Counted from the first letter of the stretch, positions 1 to 7,233 are shown. The stretch is DNA of 21,728 nt from Peptococcaceae bacterium (GCA_031289815.1 JAITOS010000148.1:1-21728); one strand, 5' to 3'. Translations and numbers: made by a program. The notes: generated from the sequence alone by a model not told the origin.

Positions 1-423
1 GAACTCCGCTTCCGCAGCTTTCTGACCGATGAACAGTATCAGACGCTGCGCCGAAAAATAGCGCTCGCGGACGGTAAGGGGATGATCCGTGATATGAAGA
101 CCGGAGCGATCATCGTCGATGATCTGAATCACGGCGAAACGGAAGAACTCCTGCGTGTACTCAAGCCGGACATTTTTCTTTCCGGACTCAAGGATCCATA
201 CGTTCTGCAAAAAGCGGGCGTGGTCTCCCGCCAACTGCACTGTCATGATTACAGCGGCCCTTACGCCGGTTTTCAGGGAGCGGTCAATTTTGCTAGAGAT
301 ATCACGATGGGGCTGTATACCCCGGCTTGGCGGTTTGTCACGCCGCCGTGGAAGAATCAGCCGCTGCGACGAGCGCGCAGGAGAGCGGGAGGAGGAGAGG
401 AAAATGTTGCAGTTAACGCCTAA
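1..423 (+). CDS. nifD: Nitrogenase MoFe protein alpha chain NifD, C-terminal part
   Basis: The gene enters from the left edge and only its last 140 codons are present. NifD with NifK forms the molybdenum-iron component that reduces N2 to ammonia in the cytoplasm. The fragment holds the conserved C-terminal block: the motif SGLKDPYVLQKAG, then QLHCHDYSGPYAGF, then TPAWRFVTPPWK. The His encoded at 238-240 aligns with the FeMo-cofactor ligand His442 of Azotobacter NifD, so this looks like a true nitrogenase rather than a cofactor-less relative. The ending matches the clostridial type. After PPWK, a basic and Gly-rich tail of about 20 residues is read into the start of nifK (overlap 404-423), which suggests translational coupling. 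Identity as NifD rather than VnfD or AnfD rests on this C-terminus and on the nifK that follows. Confidence 0.93.
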   Translation, partial: ELRFRSFLTDEQYQTLRRKIALADGKGMIRDMKTGAIIVDDLNHGETEELLRVLKPDIFLSGLKDPYVLQKAGVVSRQLHCHDYSGPYAGFQGAVNFARDITMGLYTPAWRFVTPPWKNQPLRRARRRAGGGEENVAVNA

Positions 424-1768
424 ACAGATTTCCGAGCGGTCGGCTTTGCGTATCAATCCCTGTAAGACCTGTCAGCCGGTGGGAGCAATGTACGCGGCGC
501 TGGGGGTGCATCGCTGTATGCCGCACAGCCACGGTTCCCAAGGCTGCGCTTCCTATCATCGGAGCTTCCTGACGCGGCATTTCAAGGAACCCGCTATCGC
601 CTCCTCCAGCGCTTTTACCGAAGGTAACGCCGTGTTTGGCGGCGGCAGTAATATTCGCGCGGCGGTCAAAAATATATTCGCCAGCTATGACCCGGATATT
701 ATCGCCGTGCATACGACCTGTCTGAGTGAGACGATCGGCGACGATCTGAAAACCTATATCAGCGAGATGACGATTCCCGAAGGTAAGCTGGTGGTGCATA
801 CCAATACGCCCAGCTATGTCGGTTCGCATATTCAGGGATATGCCAATATGATGAACGGTTTTATACAATATCTCGCCCAAAGCAGCGGCCAAGCCAACGG
901 GAAGACGGCGGTCTTTCCGGGGTTTGTCAATCCGGGAGATATGCGGGAGTTGAAACGGATGCTGAATTTGCTGAAGACCTCCCACACCCTTTTTCCCGAT
1001 ACCAGCGGCGTCATGGACGCGCCGATGACCGGCTACTACAGTATGTATCCCAAAGGCGGCACGACCATCGAAGAAATCAAGTCGCTGGGTGATTGCGCCC
1101 AAGTGATCGCTTTGGGCGAACTGACCAGCGAGGAACCGGCGAAGATGCTGGAGCGGCTGTGCGGAGTGCATTATGAAACGCTGCCGTTGCCGATCGGGAT
1201 CGAGAACACGGATCGCTTTATTATGGCTGCTTCGCAGATCACGATGGAGGACGTTCCCTACGAGCTGGAAGAAGAACGCGGCCAGCTGCTGGACGTCATG
1301 CTGGACTCTCATTTCTATCACTATGGGAAAAAAGTCGCGATCTTCGGCGATCCGGATACGGTGCTGGGGCTGGTCAGCTTAACCTTGGAGATGGGGATGA
1401 TCCCTAAATATATCTTGACTGGAACGCCGGGGGACGCTTTCCTGAGAAAAACGCGGGCGCTGCTGGAGCGGTATGAACAAGACGACTGTACCGTCAAGGC
1501 AGGCGGCGACCTGTTTGAACTGCACCAATGGATCAAAAACGAGCGGGTGGAGCTGCTGTTGGGAACCTCTTATGGAAAGCAGATCGCCAAAGCGGAAGAT
1601 ATTCCTTTTGTGCGCGTGGGTTTCCCGATTTTGGATCGCTATGTCCATTCCTATTTTCCGATTGTGGGCTATAGGGGCGCGCTGCGTATCGTCGAGAAGA
1701 TTTCCGAAGCGCTGATGGATCGGCAAGACCGCGACGCGGCGGATGAAGATGTAGAACTCGTGATGTAA
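404..1768 (+). CDS. nifK: Nitrogenase MoFe protein beta chain NifK
   Basis: NifK (454 aa) pairs with NifD and shares the P-cluster. I chose the ATG at 404 because a purine-rich GGAGGAGAGG lies just upstream and the protein then begins MLQLTPKQISERSALRINP, as in the short clostridial NifK that lacks the long N-terminus of proteobacterial forms. The three P-cluster cysteines are visible: Cys23 in KTCQPVGAMYAALG, Cys48 in HGSQGCASYHR and Cys106 in VHTTCLSETIGDD. Further family blocks are FTEGNAVFGGGSN (about residues 71-83), HTNTPSYVGSH, MFP-type FPDTSGVMDAP, and a C-terminal PFVRVGFPILDRY. Length and motifs are those of a complete functional gene. It overlaps nifD by 20 bp; the next gene, nifB, begins about 95 bp downstream. 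Confidence 0.96.
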   Translation: MLQLTPKQISERSALRINPCKTCQPVGAMYAALGVHRCMPHSHGSQGCASYHRSFLTRHFKEPAIASSSAFTEGNAVFGGGSNIRAAVKNIFASYDPDIIAVHTTCLSETIGDDLKTYISEMTIPEGKLVVHTNTPSYVGSHIQGYANMMNGFIQYLAQSSGQANGKTAVFPGFVNPGDMRELKRMLNLLKTSHTLFPDTSGVMDAPMTGYYSMYPKGGTTIEEIKSLGDCAQVIALGELTSEEPAKMLERLCGVHYETLPLPIGIENTDRFIMAASQITMEDVPYELEEERGQLLDVMLDSHFYHYGKKVAIFGDPDTVLGLVSLTLEMGMIPKYILTGTPGDAFLRKTRALLERYEQDDCTVKAGGDLFELHQWIKNERVELLLGTSYGKQIAKAEDIPFVRVGFPILDRYVHSYFPIVGYRGALRIVEKISEALMDRQDRDAADEDVELVM

Positions 1769-1862
1769 TGAATGGGCTGAGGCGCGCCGCGCTTTGCCCA
1801 GGCATGATCCTGTGGGAGGGCAAAGGGTTTGTTCGTCGGGATATGAAGGGAGTGTGGAACTG

Positions 1863-2918
1863 TTGGATCGGATTACGAATACGATGCTCAGCCGGACGGA
1901 GAAGAGCTTTCGTCAGGAATTGTACCAAAAATATTATCCGGGGATCCCGAAAGCCGGAGCGGGAAGAAGCGGCGAGGAAGCGCGGGCCGCGCATCAGGAA
2001 AAAAGCCGGACGCATCCCTGTTTCAACGGCTGCGGCGGTCAGTACGCGCGGATTCATCTGCCGGTGGCGCCGGATTGCAATATCCAGTGCAACTATTGCC
2101 GCCGCGATTTTGACTGTCCCAACGAAAGCCGACCGGGGGTGACGACGAAGGTGCTGTCGCCGCCGGAGGCCTTAGAGCGCTACCGGCTGGCGAAAGAAGA
2201 GATCCCGCATTTGGAGGTCGTGGGGATCGCGGGGCCGGGCGACGCTCTGGCGAATTTTGAGAATACGTATCAGACTTTGTCCCTGATCCGTCAGGAAGAG
2301 CCGGACATTACCTTTTGCTTATCGACCAACGGCCTGATGCTGCCGTTGTACGCCGACCGGCTCGCGGAGCTGGGCGTGTCGCACGTCACGGTGACGGTGA
2401 ACGCTGTCGAGCCGTCTGTCGGGGCGCGTATCTACCACCATGTAGACTATATGGGGCAGCGCTATACGGGGGAGAGCGCCGCCGCTATCCTGATGGCCAA
2501 TCAGCTCGCGGGTATTTACCGGTTGCGGGAATTGGGGATCATTTGCAAGGTCAATATCGTCATGCTCAAGGGCCTGAATGATGATCATGTGCCGCAAGTG
2601 GTGGAAAAGGTCAGGGCGCTGGGCTGTGAGCTGACGAATATCATGCAGATGATTCCGGTCAAGGGCAGCGCCTTTGAGCGGACGCCGTTGACGAGCAAAA
2701 AAGAGATCGAGGATATGCGTCGCAAGTGTGAAGAAATATGCCCGCAGATGCACCATTGCGCACAGTGCCGTGCGGACGCGGTGGGGACTTTAGCAAACGA
2801 TCTTTCCGGTCATTACCGCACGGAGGATTGCGCCGCCGCTGTAAAAAAGGCGGAACCGCCTGTGGAAAGGCGGAACGGCGGTGAAGGAATGGACGATCTG
2901 AGTGCGGTAAGTAAATAG
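1863..2918 (+). CDS. nifB: FeMo-cofactor biosynthesis radical SAM protein NifB
   Basis: NifB is a radical SAM enzyme that inserts carbide and sulfur while fusing two [4Fe-4S] units into NifB-co, the precursor of FeMo-co. The radical SAM motif CNIQCNYC is clear (Cys72, 76 and 79 from the chosen start), followed by RRDFDCPNESRPGV, GIAGPGDALAN, and the C-terminal MHHCAQCRADAVG that carries extra cluster ligands. There is no fused NifX or NifN domain; the C-terminus ends in a low-complexity tail. The start is uncertain. A TTG at 1863 has AAGGGAG (1846-1852) at 10 nt spacing and gives 351 aa; a GTG at 1854 is too close to that site, and an ATG at 1794 has no clear ribosome site. Between the start and HPCFN there is a charged stretch of about 45 residues, longer than in many NifB proteins. 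Confidence 0.93.
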   Translation: MDRITNTMLSRTEKSFRQELYQKYYPGIPKAGAGRSGEEARAAHQEKSRTHPCFNGCGGQYARIHLPVAPDCNIQCNYCRRDFDCPNESRPGVTTKVLSPPEALERYRLAKEEIPHLEVVGIAGPGDALANFENTYQTLSLIRQEEPDITFCLSTNGLMLPLYADRLAELGVSHVTVTVNAVEPSVGARIYHHVDYMGQRYTGESAAAILMANQLAGIYRLRELGIICKVNIVMLKGLNDDHVPQVVEKVRALGCELTNIMQMIPVKGSAFERTPLTSKKEIEDMRRKCEEICPQMHHCAQCRADAVGTLANDLSGHYRTEDCAAAVKKAEPPVERRNGGEGMDDLSAVSK

Positions 2919-2922
2919 GGTT

Positions 2923-2970
2923 TATAATAAACAAGATGTATAATAAACAGGGTATATAATAAATGGTATT
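2923..2970 (+). repeat. Three tandem 16-bp AT-rich repeats upstream of nifV-omega
   Basis: TATAATAAA recurs at 2923, 2939 and 2955, exactly 16 bp apart, in an otherwise G+C-rich region between nifB and nifV-omega. The first two copies read TATAATAAACA. Each copy contains a perfect TATAAT, so one or more could act as a -10 element, but I see no good TTGACA-like hexamer at the right distance. The repeats carry TAA stop codons and are not coding. They may instead be an mRNA processing or regulator site, or a neutral slippage product. Confidence 0.7.
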
Positions 2971-3022
2971 TATAGAAAGCAGTATTTATAAATTGCCGGA
3001 GGAAGAAGGGAGGAAGGGCGAG

Positions 3023-4009
3023 ATGCGGCTGACCGACCGGTTACTGTCTTGGCAGGGGATGGAACGCTGTGACGCCGCGTCGCTGCGGGAGATCTATGAG
3101 CTGCTCCTGGGGCTGGGCGTGGATCGCCTGGAGATGAGTCCGGCTGTCTATGCCAAGCTCCGCGGCGTGATTGATGAGAAACGGTGTCTCCGTCCCTCTT
3201 TCATTGCTGACGAAGAAGTCTCTCAGTTGCCTGGTTTGCGGTGCGTATACGCGGATGGGAACGGAAATGGGAACGCGAACGGAAACGGAGAGCAGACGGG
3301 CATCCTCTATGAAATCCGCGTAGCAGAGCCGCAAGCGATCCCCTGGGCGAAGTTAAACGAGAAAAGCGCGGTGCGTTTGACGGTTCCGGATCATTGGTTT
3401 CCGGAGCGCTATGCGGCGGTTTTCGCTCAAATGCAGAGCGAGGCCGGGGGCGTGGAGCTTTGTCCGGAGGATCACAACGGCTTCGCTGGCGCGTTGGCCG
3501 TGGAATGGCTGCTGGCCGGGGGCGAAAATATCGCGGTGAGCTTCCTGGGCAAAGGCGGTTTTGCTCCTTTGGAAACGGTCGTGATGGCTTTGTGGCTGCA
3601 CGGCTGGCGGGAAAAGTTTGATCCATCCCTGTTCACGCGCTTGCGAGAGGTTTATCAGAGGGCGACGGGAGAAGTGGTACCGGCGTATCGGGCGGTGGTG
3701 GGAAAAGGTATTTTTGAGGTCGAATCCGGCGTCCACGTTGATGGGATTCTTAAAAACGCGGCCTGCTATGAACCGTTTTCGCCGGAAACCGTGGGGGCCA
3801 GCCGCTCCATACGGCTGGGAAAACACTCCGGCAGAGCCAACGTCCGCTACGCTCTGAGCGCGCGCGGTATCAGTCCGCGGTCGGGGGAAGAAGAAGCCTT
3901 GCTGGCGAGCATACAGGAGCAGAGTAGGCGTTTGGGCCGCGGCTTGCTGGATGAGGAATTTGAACGGCTGCTGGCGGGGCTGAACAGCGAGGCGGAGCAA
4001 TGCGTCTGA
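3023..4009 (+). CDS. nifVω: Homocitrate synthase omega subunit (NifV-omega)
   Basis: This is one half of a split homocitrate synthase; homocitrate, made from acetyl-CoA and 2-oxoglutarate, is the organic ligand of FeMo-co. In Clostridium pasteurianum the enzyme is likewise encoded by nifV-omega followed by nifV-alpha. The ATG at 3023 (328 aa) is preferred because GGAGGAAGG lies directly upstream; an earlier in-frame ATG at 2963 sits inside the AT repeats. The N-terminal half is a degenerate barrel, with FLGKGGFAPLETVVMALWL matching the end of a DRE-TIM barrel (usual form GLGERAGNAALEEVVM). The C-terminal part keeps the family marks ESGVHVDGILKN and LGKHSGRANVRYAL. A Gly-Asn run (residues about 78-89) interrupts the N-terminal region. 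It overlaps nifV-alpha by 10 bp, so coupled synthesis of the two chains is likely. Confidence 0.88.
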   Translation: MRLTDRLLSWQGMERCDAASLREIYELLLGLGVDRLEMSPAVYAKLRGVIDEKRCLRPSFIADEEVSQLPGLRCVYADGNGNGNANGNGEQTGILYEIRVAEPQAIPWAKLNEKSAVRLTVPDHWFPERYAAVFAQMQSEAGGVELCPEDHNGFAGALAVEWLLAGGENIAVSFLGKGGFAPLETVVMALWLHGWREKFDPSLFTRLREVYQRATGEVVPAYRAVVGKGIFEVESGVHVDGILKNAACYEPFSPETVGASRSIRLGKHSGRANVRYALSARGISPRSGEEEALLASIQEQSRRLGRGLLDEEFERLLAGLNSEAEQCV

Positions 4010-4815
4010 TCGATTCCACCTTGCGGGACGGGGAGCAGATGGCGGGTTTGCTCTTCACTGCCGAAGAAAAACTGCGGCTGGCGGTTTGCCTGGATCAGGC
4101 AGGGGTCTATCAGATTGAAGCGGGTATCCCGGCGATGGGCAAGGAGGAAAAAGCCAGCATCGTCAAGATCAAGGAAAACTGCCGCCAAAGCAAGATTTCG
4201 ACCTGGAACCGGATGCTGGAGCGGGATATTGAACACGCGATTGATTGCCGCCCCGATAGCATACATATCAGCGCGCCTGTTTCTGATCTGCATATTTTTC
4301 AGAAATTGCGCTGGGACAGGCGTTTTGTGCGGGAACAGTTAAAAAGATGTGTGTCCTACGCCAAAGAGCGGGGATACCCCGTTTCGGTAGGCTTTGAGGA
4401 CGCCTCCAGGGCGGAGTGGGAATTTATGCTTTCGCTGGCCCGGATGTTAAAGCCTTTAGAGGTAGAATTCATACGCTATGCCGACACGGTGGGAATCCTG
4501 ACGCCCAGCCGCGCCTATCAGGTGATCGAGGGTCTCCGGCGGGAGAGCGGGATGGAGGTAGGGATTCACGCGCACGGCGATCTGGGGATGGCGGTGGCTA
4601 ATTCCCTGATGGCGGTACGGGCTGGAGCCGCCTATGTAGACGTTACGCTTTTTGGGATAGGAGAGCGGGCGGGGAACTGTGATATGCGCGATTTTGTCGC
4701 CGCCGTTCAGAAAATGACGGCGGAAAAATTCGGCGGCACGCCCACGGTTGAAGCTATTCTGGCATTGGAGAAGCACTGTGAGCCGATGCTCAGGAGGGCG
4801 GGGATCAGGGTGTGA
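4000..4815 (+). CDS. nifVα: Homocitrate synthase alpha subunit (NifV-alpha)
   Basis: This 271-aa protein is the catalytic TIM-barrel half of homocitrate synthase (DRE-TIM metallolyase family). It opens with MRLIDSTLRDGEQMAG, the signature containing the catalytic Arg and the metal-binding Asp, and later shows VGFEDASRAEWEF and GIHAHGDLGMAVANS, whose two His residues bind the divalent metal. YVDVTLFGIGERAGNCDMRDFV ends the barrel. It stops soon after the barrel and lacks the GKHSG-containing C-terminal subdomain, which is supplied by the upstream omega gene. The ATG at 4000 lies within the end of nifV-omega and is preceded by GGCGGAG. This is the last recognised nif gene in the window; the sequence after it is non-coding. 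Confidence 0.92.
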   Translation: MRLIDSTLRDGEQMAGLLFTAEEKLRLAVCLDQAGVYQIEAGIPAMGKEEKASIVKIKENCRQSKISTWNRMLERDIEHAIDCRPDSIHISAPVSDLHIFQKLRWDRRFVREQLKRCVSYAKERGYPVSVGFEDASRAEWEFMLSLARMLKPLEVEFIRYADTVGILTPSRAYQVIEGLRRESGMEVGIHAHGDLGMAVANSLMAVRAGAAYVDVTLFGIGERAGNCDMRDFVAAVQKMTAEKFGGTPTVEAILALEKHCEPMLRRAGIRV

Positions 4816-5072
4816 GGTGGTGGATGATGGTGGACGCTTCAAATTTGGTACAATGGAAGTGTCAAAGCGACCAAAAATACCAAACCGAAAGGTGTGTACT
4901 TCTATGATACAACACAATCCGCTCTCTGAAAAGTATCAACATCAACTTCTTGCCGCGTTTTCTTCGTTACCTCACTTCGCAAAGTAAATGCAACCTTTAC
5001 AAAATGGGGCCGTTGCATTTACTTTGCGAAGTGAGGCGTGGCTGCCATATAAATCACAAAGAATCGGCGCTA
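4816..5072. other. Non-coding junction after the nif genes, with possible mobile-element debris
   Basis: I see no convincing gene here. A short reading frame beginning at the ATG at 4903 (MIQHNPLSEKYQH...) ends at 4987 inside the left arm of a 25-bp inverted repeat, and could be the start of a decayed transposase, but I do not recognise a family. An imperfect 8-bp inverted repeat (GACGCTTC at 4833-4840, GAAGTGTC at 4856-4863, one G-T pair) could be an element end or a weak hairpin. There is no U-tract, so it is not a standard terminator for nifV-alpha. Confidence 0.45.
4970..5036. repeat. Perfect 25-bp inverted repeat with 17-nt loop
   Basis: The arms 4970-4994 and 5012-5036 are exact reverse complements; the left arm begins CCTCACTTCGCAAAG and the right arm ends CTTTGCGAAGTGAGG. 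The pairing stops abruptly at both sides. No run of T follows on either strand, so it does not look like an intrinsic terminator, although it would form a very stable hairpin in RNA. It sits just before the promoter of the nitrogenase-like operon. A miniature element, abutting insertion-sequence ends, or a site for a resolvase or regulator are all possible. Confidence 0.85.
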
Positions 5073-5102
5073 TTGACGCGAATGCGTTGGTTAGTGTATA
5101 AT
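5073..5102 (+). promoter_or_regulatory. Sigma-A-type promoter for the nitrogenase-like operon
   Basis: TTGACG (5073-5078) and a perfect TATAAT (5097-5102) are separated by 18 nt. It is the best housekeeping-type promoter in the window and points at the gene starting at 5234, giving a leader of roughly 125 nt. No sigma-54 GG-N10-GC pattern is evident here. Confidence 0.7.
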
Positions 5103-5128
5103 AACTGACGTGTTAGTATCAGCTAACC
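5089..5128 (+). promoter_or_regulatory. Palindromic candidate operator over the -10 and start site
   Basis: GTTAG (5112-5116) and CTAAC (5123-5127) form a palindrome just after the -10 box. A second GGTTAG at 5089-5094 is also complementary to CTAACC at 5123-5128. TTAGTRT recurs at 5091, 5113 and 5132. The location, on and just after the -10, suits a repressor site. The regulator is not in the window and I do not recognise the motif as a Fur, ModE or NikR box. Confidence 0.4.
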
Positions 5129-5145
5129 TTTAGTATACTGCACCG

Positions 5146-5166
5146 CCCATGCAGGTCAAGCGTGGG
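5146..5166 (+). promoter_or_regulatory. Hairpin in the leader of the nitrogenase-like operon
   Basis: CCCATG (5146-5151) can pair with CGTGGG (5161-5166), with one G-T pair and a 9-nt loop. It lies in the predicted leader, about 70 nt before the first start codon. It could be part of a leader-RNA control element, but I could not match it to the cobalamin, Moco or NiCo riboswitch consensus, and chance is possible. Confidence 0.25.
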
Positions 5167-5233
5167 ACCGCGAGCGAGAGAGGTTATTTTTAGGTGATGT
5201 AGTGATTATTTATGGAAGGCGGTCTATTACATT

Positions 5234-5992
5234 ATGAGGAAAATTGCGTTTTACGGAAAAGGCGGTATCGGCAAATCGACACTCACATCGAACCTTGCCG
5301 CCGCGCTGTCTAGGCGGCTCCGGGTTATGCAAATCGGGTGCGATCCCAAAGCAGACTCTACCGTTAATCTGCTTGCCGGCAGGGCAATACCGACCGTACT
5401 CGACCAAATCCGTGACAATGAGGACGTTGCGCTTAGCGACATCGTATTTGAAGGCTACGGCGGCGTAATTTGCGTGGAATCGGGCGGTCCGACTCCGGGC
5501 ATCGGGTGCGCGGGACTGGGGATTATCACGGCGTTTGAAAAGCTGGACGAGCTTGACGCGTTCGGTGTATACAAGCCGGACATTGTGCTGTACGACGTGC
5601 TTGGCGACGTCGTGTGCGGCGGCTTCGCTATGCCTATGCGCGGCGGCTATGCCGACACCGTGTACATAGTCACATCAGGTGAAAAAATGGCTTTGTTTGC
5701 CGCGTCGAACATATCGCGCGCGTTAAAAACATTTGCAGGAAAAGGCTACGCGCGCAACGGCGGGTTTATCCTTAACCGCCGCAACGTCAAGAACGAGGAC
5801 GCGCTCACGCGTGACGTGGCGGCAAAGTCCGAGAGTCGGATAATTTTCGGCGTCAGCCGAAGTCCGTTCGTTCAGCTTGCGGAGGAGCAGAACAAGACTG
5901 TCATTGAAGCATTCCCAAACTCCGACGCGGCGCGTGAGTTTGAAGCATTGGCGGACTACATTATAAACGACTGTGCGGAGGTGAACGTATGA
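5234..5992 (+). CDS. NifH-like ATP-dependent reductase of a nitrogenase-like system
   Basis: This is a 252-aa NifH/BchL-superfamily iron protein. Known members are dimers that use ATP to push electrons from a bridging [4Fe-4S] cluster into a partner complex. Present are the P-loop GKGGIGKST (8-16), DPKADST (37-43), and both cluster cysteines, Cys92 in GIGCAGLGIITA and Cys128 in DVLGDVVCGGFAMP. The protein is shorter than typical NifH (about 270-290). Leu95 replaces the Arg of the NifH motif CAGRG, the residue ADP-ribosylated by DraT, so that control could not act here. Its gene overlaps the next by ATGA (5989-5992), and the two partners downstream are nitrogenase component-1 relatives, so it is most likely their dedicated electron donor. 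By context it is not the nitrogenase NifH; group IV nitrogenase-like (Nfl) is the best family label. Confidence 0.9.
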   Translation: MRKIAFYGKGGIGKSTLTSNLAAALSRRLRVMQIGCDPKADSTVNLLAGRAIPTVLDQIRDNEDVALSDIVFEGYGGVICVESGGPTPGIGCAGLGIITAFEKLDELDAFGVYKPDIVLYDVLGDVVCGGFAMPMRGGYADTVYIVTSGEKMALFAASNISRALKTFAGKGYARNGGFILNRRNVKNEDALTRDVAAKSESRIIFGVSRSPFVQLAEEQNKTVIEAFPNSDAAREFEALADYIINDCAEVNV

Positions 5993-7233
5993 TCGATGTA
6001 ACCGATACGGACACGTTACTATATTCGCCGCCGTCGCACGGGGACTGGGGCATTGTGCGTGTCGCCGCGCTTGTGCCGGAATGCCATCTGCTGTTCGTCT
6101 GTCCGTCGGCCTGCGGGCGGCACGGCGCGCTCGGCGCGCTTGGTCAGGGCTTTAAGGACAGGTTGTCGTATATCTACATTGACCGCACGGACATCATTCG
6201 CGGTTATGCCGAAGCGGTGAAAGTTCATGTGCCGACGCTGCTGTCAATGCTTCCCCGCCGCCCGAAAGCGATAATGGTTTACGTCAGTTGCCTTGACGAC
6301 CTCATCGGTACAGATCTCAAGGTCCTCTGCTGTGAACTTAAAGCGCAACATCCCGACATTCACTTCCGCGCCGGGCATATGAACCCGATCACTATTGACA
6401 GCAACGCCCCGCCCGCGCTTACTACGCAGGATGCGATGTTTAGCTTTCTTGATGTGTACGGCAGCGAAAAGCGAGGCGCTAACCTCATCGGCAATTTGAC
6501 GTCGCTACCGAGCGAGTGTGAGTTGTATGCTGTGTTAGAGCATTGCGGCGCAGCGCCCGTGCGGCATATATCGGACTATCGGGAATTCGGTGCTTTTCAG
6601 GATATGGCAAAAAGCGAGTGCAACCTCGTGTTGTCCCCCATTGCCTCACTCGCTGCGCGGAATATGGAGCGTAAGCACGGTCAACCGCATCTGCCGCTGT
6701 TCGTTTCGTATGACCTCGATGAAATAGCAGGCGATTACCAGCGGCTCCTGACATTCCTCCGCTGTGACGGCTATGACTTCACGCCGCATATCGATAGAGC
6801 GAGGCGGGAGATTGATCGTGCGCGAGAGATAATCGGCGACACGCCCATTGCGGTGTCCGGCGTACTAAAAACCTACGGGCTTGCGGCGGCATTGTTGCGG
6901 TACGGCTTCAACGTAGTGTCCGTGATGTCGGATGATATAATCCCACCGGATAAAGCGGCGTATGAGGGTTTGTGCGCTTGTGGGGTGGGTTTGCGCAATT
7001 ACCTGCCGCAGCACCCTAAGAACATCTCGCTTCGCAGCGAATGCCCGGAATCCATCGCCGTCGGGTTTGAAGCTGCGTACATCACAGGTTCGCGCCGCAT
7101 CGTTAACGCCAACGGAGATCACGGTATGTTCGGTTACGACGGCGTGTGCAGGTTTATGTGGCAGTTAGCGGCGGCTTACCAAAGCGAAAGCGACCTCGCC
7201 GAACTTATGGACGAATACGGGGTGGTGGTTTAA
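5989..7233 (+). CDS. Nitrogenase component-1-like protein, NifD-like subunit
   Basis: This 414-aa protein belongs to the oxidoreductase/nitrogenase component 1 family. Cys42 in CGRHGALGALG and Cys101 in VSCLDDLIGTDL align with P-cluster ligands of NifD, and Cys32 or Cys38 may supply a third, so a NifD-side cluster site seems kept. The block AKSECNLVLSPIASLAARNMERKHGQP aligns with the segment of NifD holding Cys275, but by register a Leu (215) is at that place and the nearest Cys (211) is four residues earlier. The C-terminal NGDHGMFGYDGVCRF matches the NifD DYSGPYHGYDG region, with no His where His442 should be. So it probably does not hold FeMo-co in the nitrogenase manner. GGAGGTGA (5977-5984) precedes the ATG. 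The substrate is unknown. CfbD, NflD and MarD are the known relatives to compare. Confidence 0.85.
   Translation: MIDVTDTDTLLYSPPSHGDWGIVRVAALVPECHLLFVCPSACGRHGALGALGQGFKDRLSYIYIDRTDIIRGYAEAVKVHVPTLLSMLPRRPKAIMVYVSCLDDLIGTDLKVLCCELKAQHPDIHFRAGHMNPITIDSNAPPALTTQDAMFSFLDVYGSEKRGANLIGNLTSLPSECELYAVLEHCGAAPVRHISDYREFGAFQDMAKSECNLVLSPIASLAARNMERKHGQPHLPLFVSYDLDEIAGDYQRLLTFLRCDGYDFTPHIDRARREIDRAREIIGDTPIAVSGVLKTYGLAAALLRYGFNVVSVMSDDIIPPDKAAYEGLCACGVGLRNYLPQHPKNISLRSECPESIAVGFEAAYITGSRRIVNANGDHGMFGYDGVCRFMWQLAAAYQSESDLAELMDEYGVVV

Noticed and set aside
413..1321. Long minus-strand open frame of 302 codons inside nifK
   Set aside because: It lies fully opposite the well-supported nifK and its translation has no family pattern; it is a frame shadow in G+C-rich sequence.
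4833..4863. Terminator after nifV-alpha
   Set aside because: The 8-bp stem has a wobble pair, a 15-nt loop and no T-run.
4903..4987. Possible transposase start (MIQHNPLSEKYQH...)
   Set aside because: Only 28 codons, ending inside the inverted repeat, and no transposase motif recognised; kept only as possible debris.
5103..5233. Cobalamin, Moco or NiCo riboswitch before the nitrogenase-like operon
   Set aside because: The conserved boxes of these classes are not visible; only a small hairpin could be supported.
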